33,570 bases of DNA from an uncultured Desulfovibrio sp. (lineage in GTDB: Bacteria; Desulfobacterota; Desulfovibrionia; Desulfovibrionales; Desulfovibrionaceae), in the NCBI GenBank assembly GCA_902783285.1, contig CACZQM010000049.1:1-33570 (forward strand), read 5' to 3'. The position numbers were made by a program, and so were the translations under genes. Below, one piece after another: positions 32,759-33,570 of the stretch (its first letter is position 1; each line of letters opens with the position of its first letter). The notes beneath the pieces are model-generated. The model was not told where the DNA came from. It saw only the letters and a list, made by a program, of their open reading frames with translations, and searched no databases.

Positions 32759-33570
32759 ATGCGCTACACCCTGGTGACGCTGTTCCCGGAATGGTTCGAT
32801 TCCCCGCTTTCGTCAGGCCTGATGGGAAGGGCCAGGCAGGCAGGCATCGTGGAGTTCTGCTTTGCCGATCCGCGCGACAAAAGCACGGACAGGCACCGCA
32901 GCGTGGATGACAGCCCCTATGGCGGCGGGCCGGGCATGGTGCTCATGCTCGATCCGCTGGTGCAGACCCTGCGCCCCCTCTGCTCCGATGGCAAAAAGCG
33001 GCGCATCATCGCCCTGGCTCCTGCGGGCAGGCCGTTCACCCAGCGCCTCGCACGCGAACTGGCCCGGGAGGAAGACCTGGTCCTGGTGTGCGGGCGGTAC
33101 GAAGGCTTTGACGCCCGCCTCTTCGATCTTTTGCCCGTGGAGCCCGTATGCGTGGGAGACGCCGTGCTCAACGGCGGAGAGGCCGCTGCGCTGGCCGTCA
33201 TCGAAGCCACGGCGAGGCTGCAGCCCGGCTTCATGGGCAAAGAGGAGTCCGGCGATGAAGAGAGCTTCAGCGACGGGCTGCTGGAATATCCGCAGTACAC
33301 GCGTCCCGCCACCTATGAAGGCTTGTCCGTGCCGGAGGTCCTCCAGAACGGCAACCATGCCGGGATCGCCTTGTGGCGCAGGCAGCAGTCGCTGCTGGCC
33401 ACGGCGAAGCACCGGCCTGAGATGCTGGACCATGCCCGCCTTACCCTGGCAGACAGGGAGTTTCTGCGCTCCAGGCCCCGTTTCCGTCCGGGGAAAAACC
33501 TTTATGTCGCCCTGCTGCACCATCCCGTGCGATTAAAAAATCGCAGGACGGGCACAACTTCTTTGACAAA
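32759..33570 (+). CDS. trmD: TrmD, tRNA (guanine37-N1)-methyltransferase, fused to a second methyltransferase domain (cut by window edge)
   Basis: The frame stays open for 270 codons to the window edge. TrmD motifs are present: LVTLFPEWFDSPLSSG, DDSPYGGGPGMVL near residue 54, and the trefoil-knot SAM site VCGRYEGFDARL and VGDAVLNGGEAAALAVIEA near 133. TrmD normally ends near residue 240-250, but here a new segment begins near 245 (GKNLYVALLHHPVRLKN). That resembles the start of the RNA methyltransferase domain attached to TrmD in Desulfovibrio-type proteins. It makes m1G37 in tRNA to prevent frameshifting; the target of the added domain is unknown. GAGG precedes the ATG. Confidence 0.93.
   Translation, partial: MRYTLVTLFPEWFDSPLSSGLMGRARQAGIVEFCFADPRDKSTDRHRSVDDSPYGGGPGMVLMLDPLVQTLRPLCSDGKKRRIIALAPAGRPFTQRLARELAREEDLVLVCGRYEGFDARLFDLLPVEPVCVGDAVLNGGEAAALAVIEATARLQPGFMGKEESGDEESFSDGLLEYPQYTRPATYEGLSVPEVLQNGNHAGIALWRRQQSLLATAKHRPEMLDHARLTLADREFLRSRPRFRPGKNLYVALLHHPVRLKNRRTGTTSLT

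Overview
The window looks like a chromosome segment of a sulfate- or sulfite-reducing member of the Desulfovibrionaceae (Desulfovibrio/Bilophila-like). The evidence is a complete dsrMKJO set plus nearly all of dsrP, an HdrABC-FlxABCD-type NADH/heterodisulfide oxidoreductase cluster, an anaerobic (class III) ribonucleotide reductase, a TrmD that runs into a second methyltransferase domain, and high GC content. I saw no insertion sequence, prophage, CRISPR array, rRNA or tRNA. No nucleotide or protein search could be run, so names rest on motif recognition.

Layout. (1) 1-5545, minus strand: an RsbRD-type sensor-domain gene followed by dsrM-K-J-O-P, the membrane complex thought to reduce the DsrC trisulfide; dsrP runs off the left edge. 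(2) 5726-7690: a VKOR-like/thioredoxin-like membrane oxidoreductase (minus), divergent from lgt (plus). (3) 7850-14771, plus strand: hdrC-hdrB-hdrA-flxD/C-flxB-flxA, tightly packed with start/stop overlaps and closed by a perfect 12-bp-stem terminator; FlxD (MvhD-like) and FlxC-like parts are one polypeptide. (4) 15055-20131, minus strand: GAF protein, SLOG protein, NhaC-type antiporter, ACT protein, and DUF711/PFL-family protein. (5) 20385-23360, plus strand: a tripartite tricarboxylate transporter, tctC-tctB-tctA, with a hairpin between tctC and tctB. (6) 23486-25978, minus strand: class III ribonucleotide reductase in two pieces. (7) 26370-33570, plus strand: rimP-nusA-ylxR-infB, then khpA-rimM-trmD.

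How the genes work together. The Hdr-Flx complex is expected to oxidise NADH and pass electrons to ferredoxin and to a disulfide carrier, probably DsrC. DsrMKJOP is expected to exchange electrons between the quinone pool, the periplasm and DsrC. Having both next to each other places two machines acting on the same carrier within 15 kb. The right-hand part is housekeeping translation and transcription machinery.

Most interesting observations. The class III ribonucleotide reductase is split: the 762-residue catalytic protein has only a degenerate GY motif at its C-terminus, and the good glycyl-radical motif (RRITGYLVGT) sits in a separate 63-residue gene just downstream, in the same frame after one TAG codon and with its own ribosome binding site. 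Second, a consensus promoter before rimP-nusA is followed at once by two tandem intrinsic terminators, which suggests NusA-linked attenuation. Third, an operator-like palindrome sits just after the hdr-flx promoter, and a cluster of hairpins precedes khpA where rpsP would normally be found.
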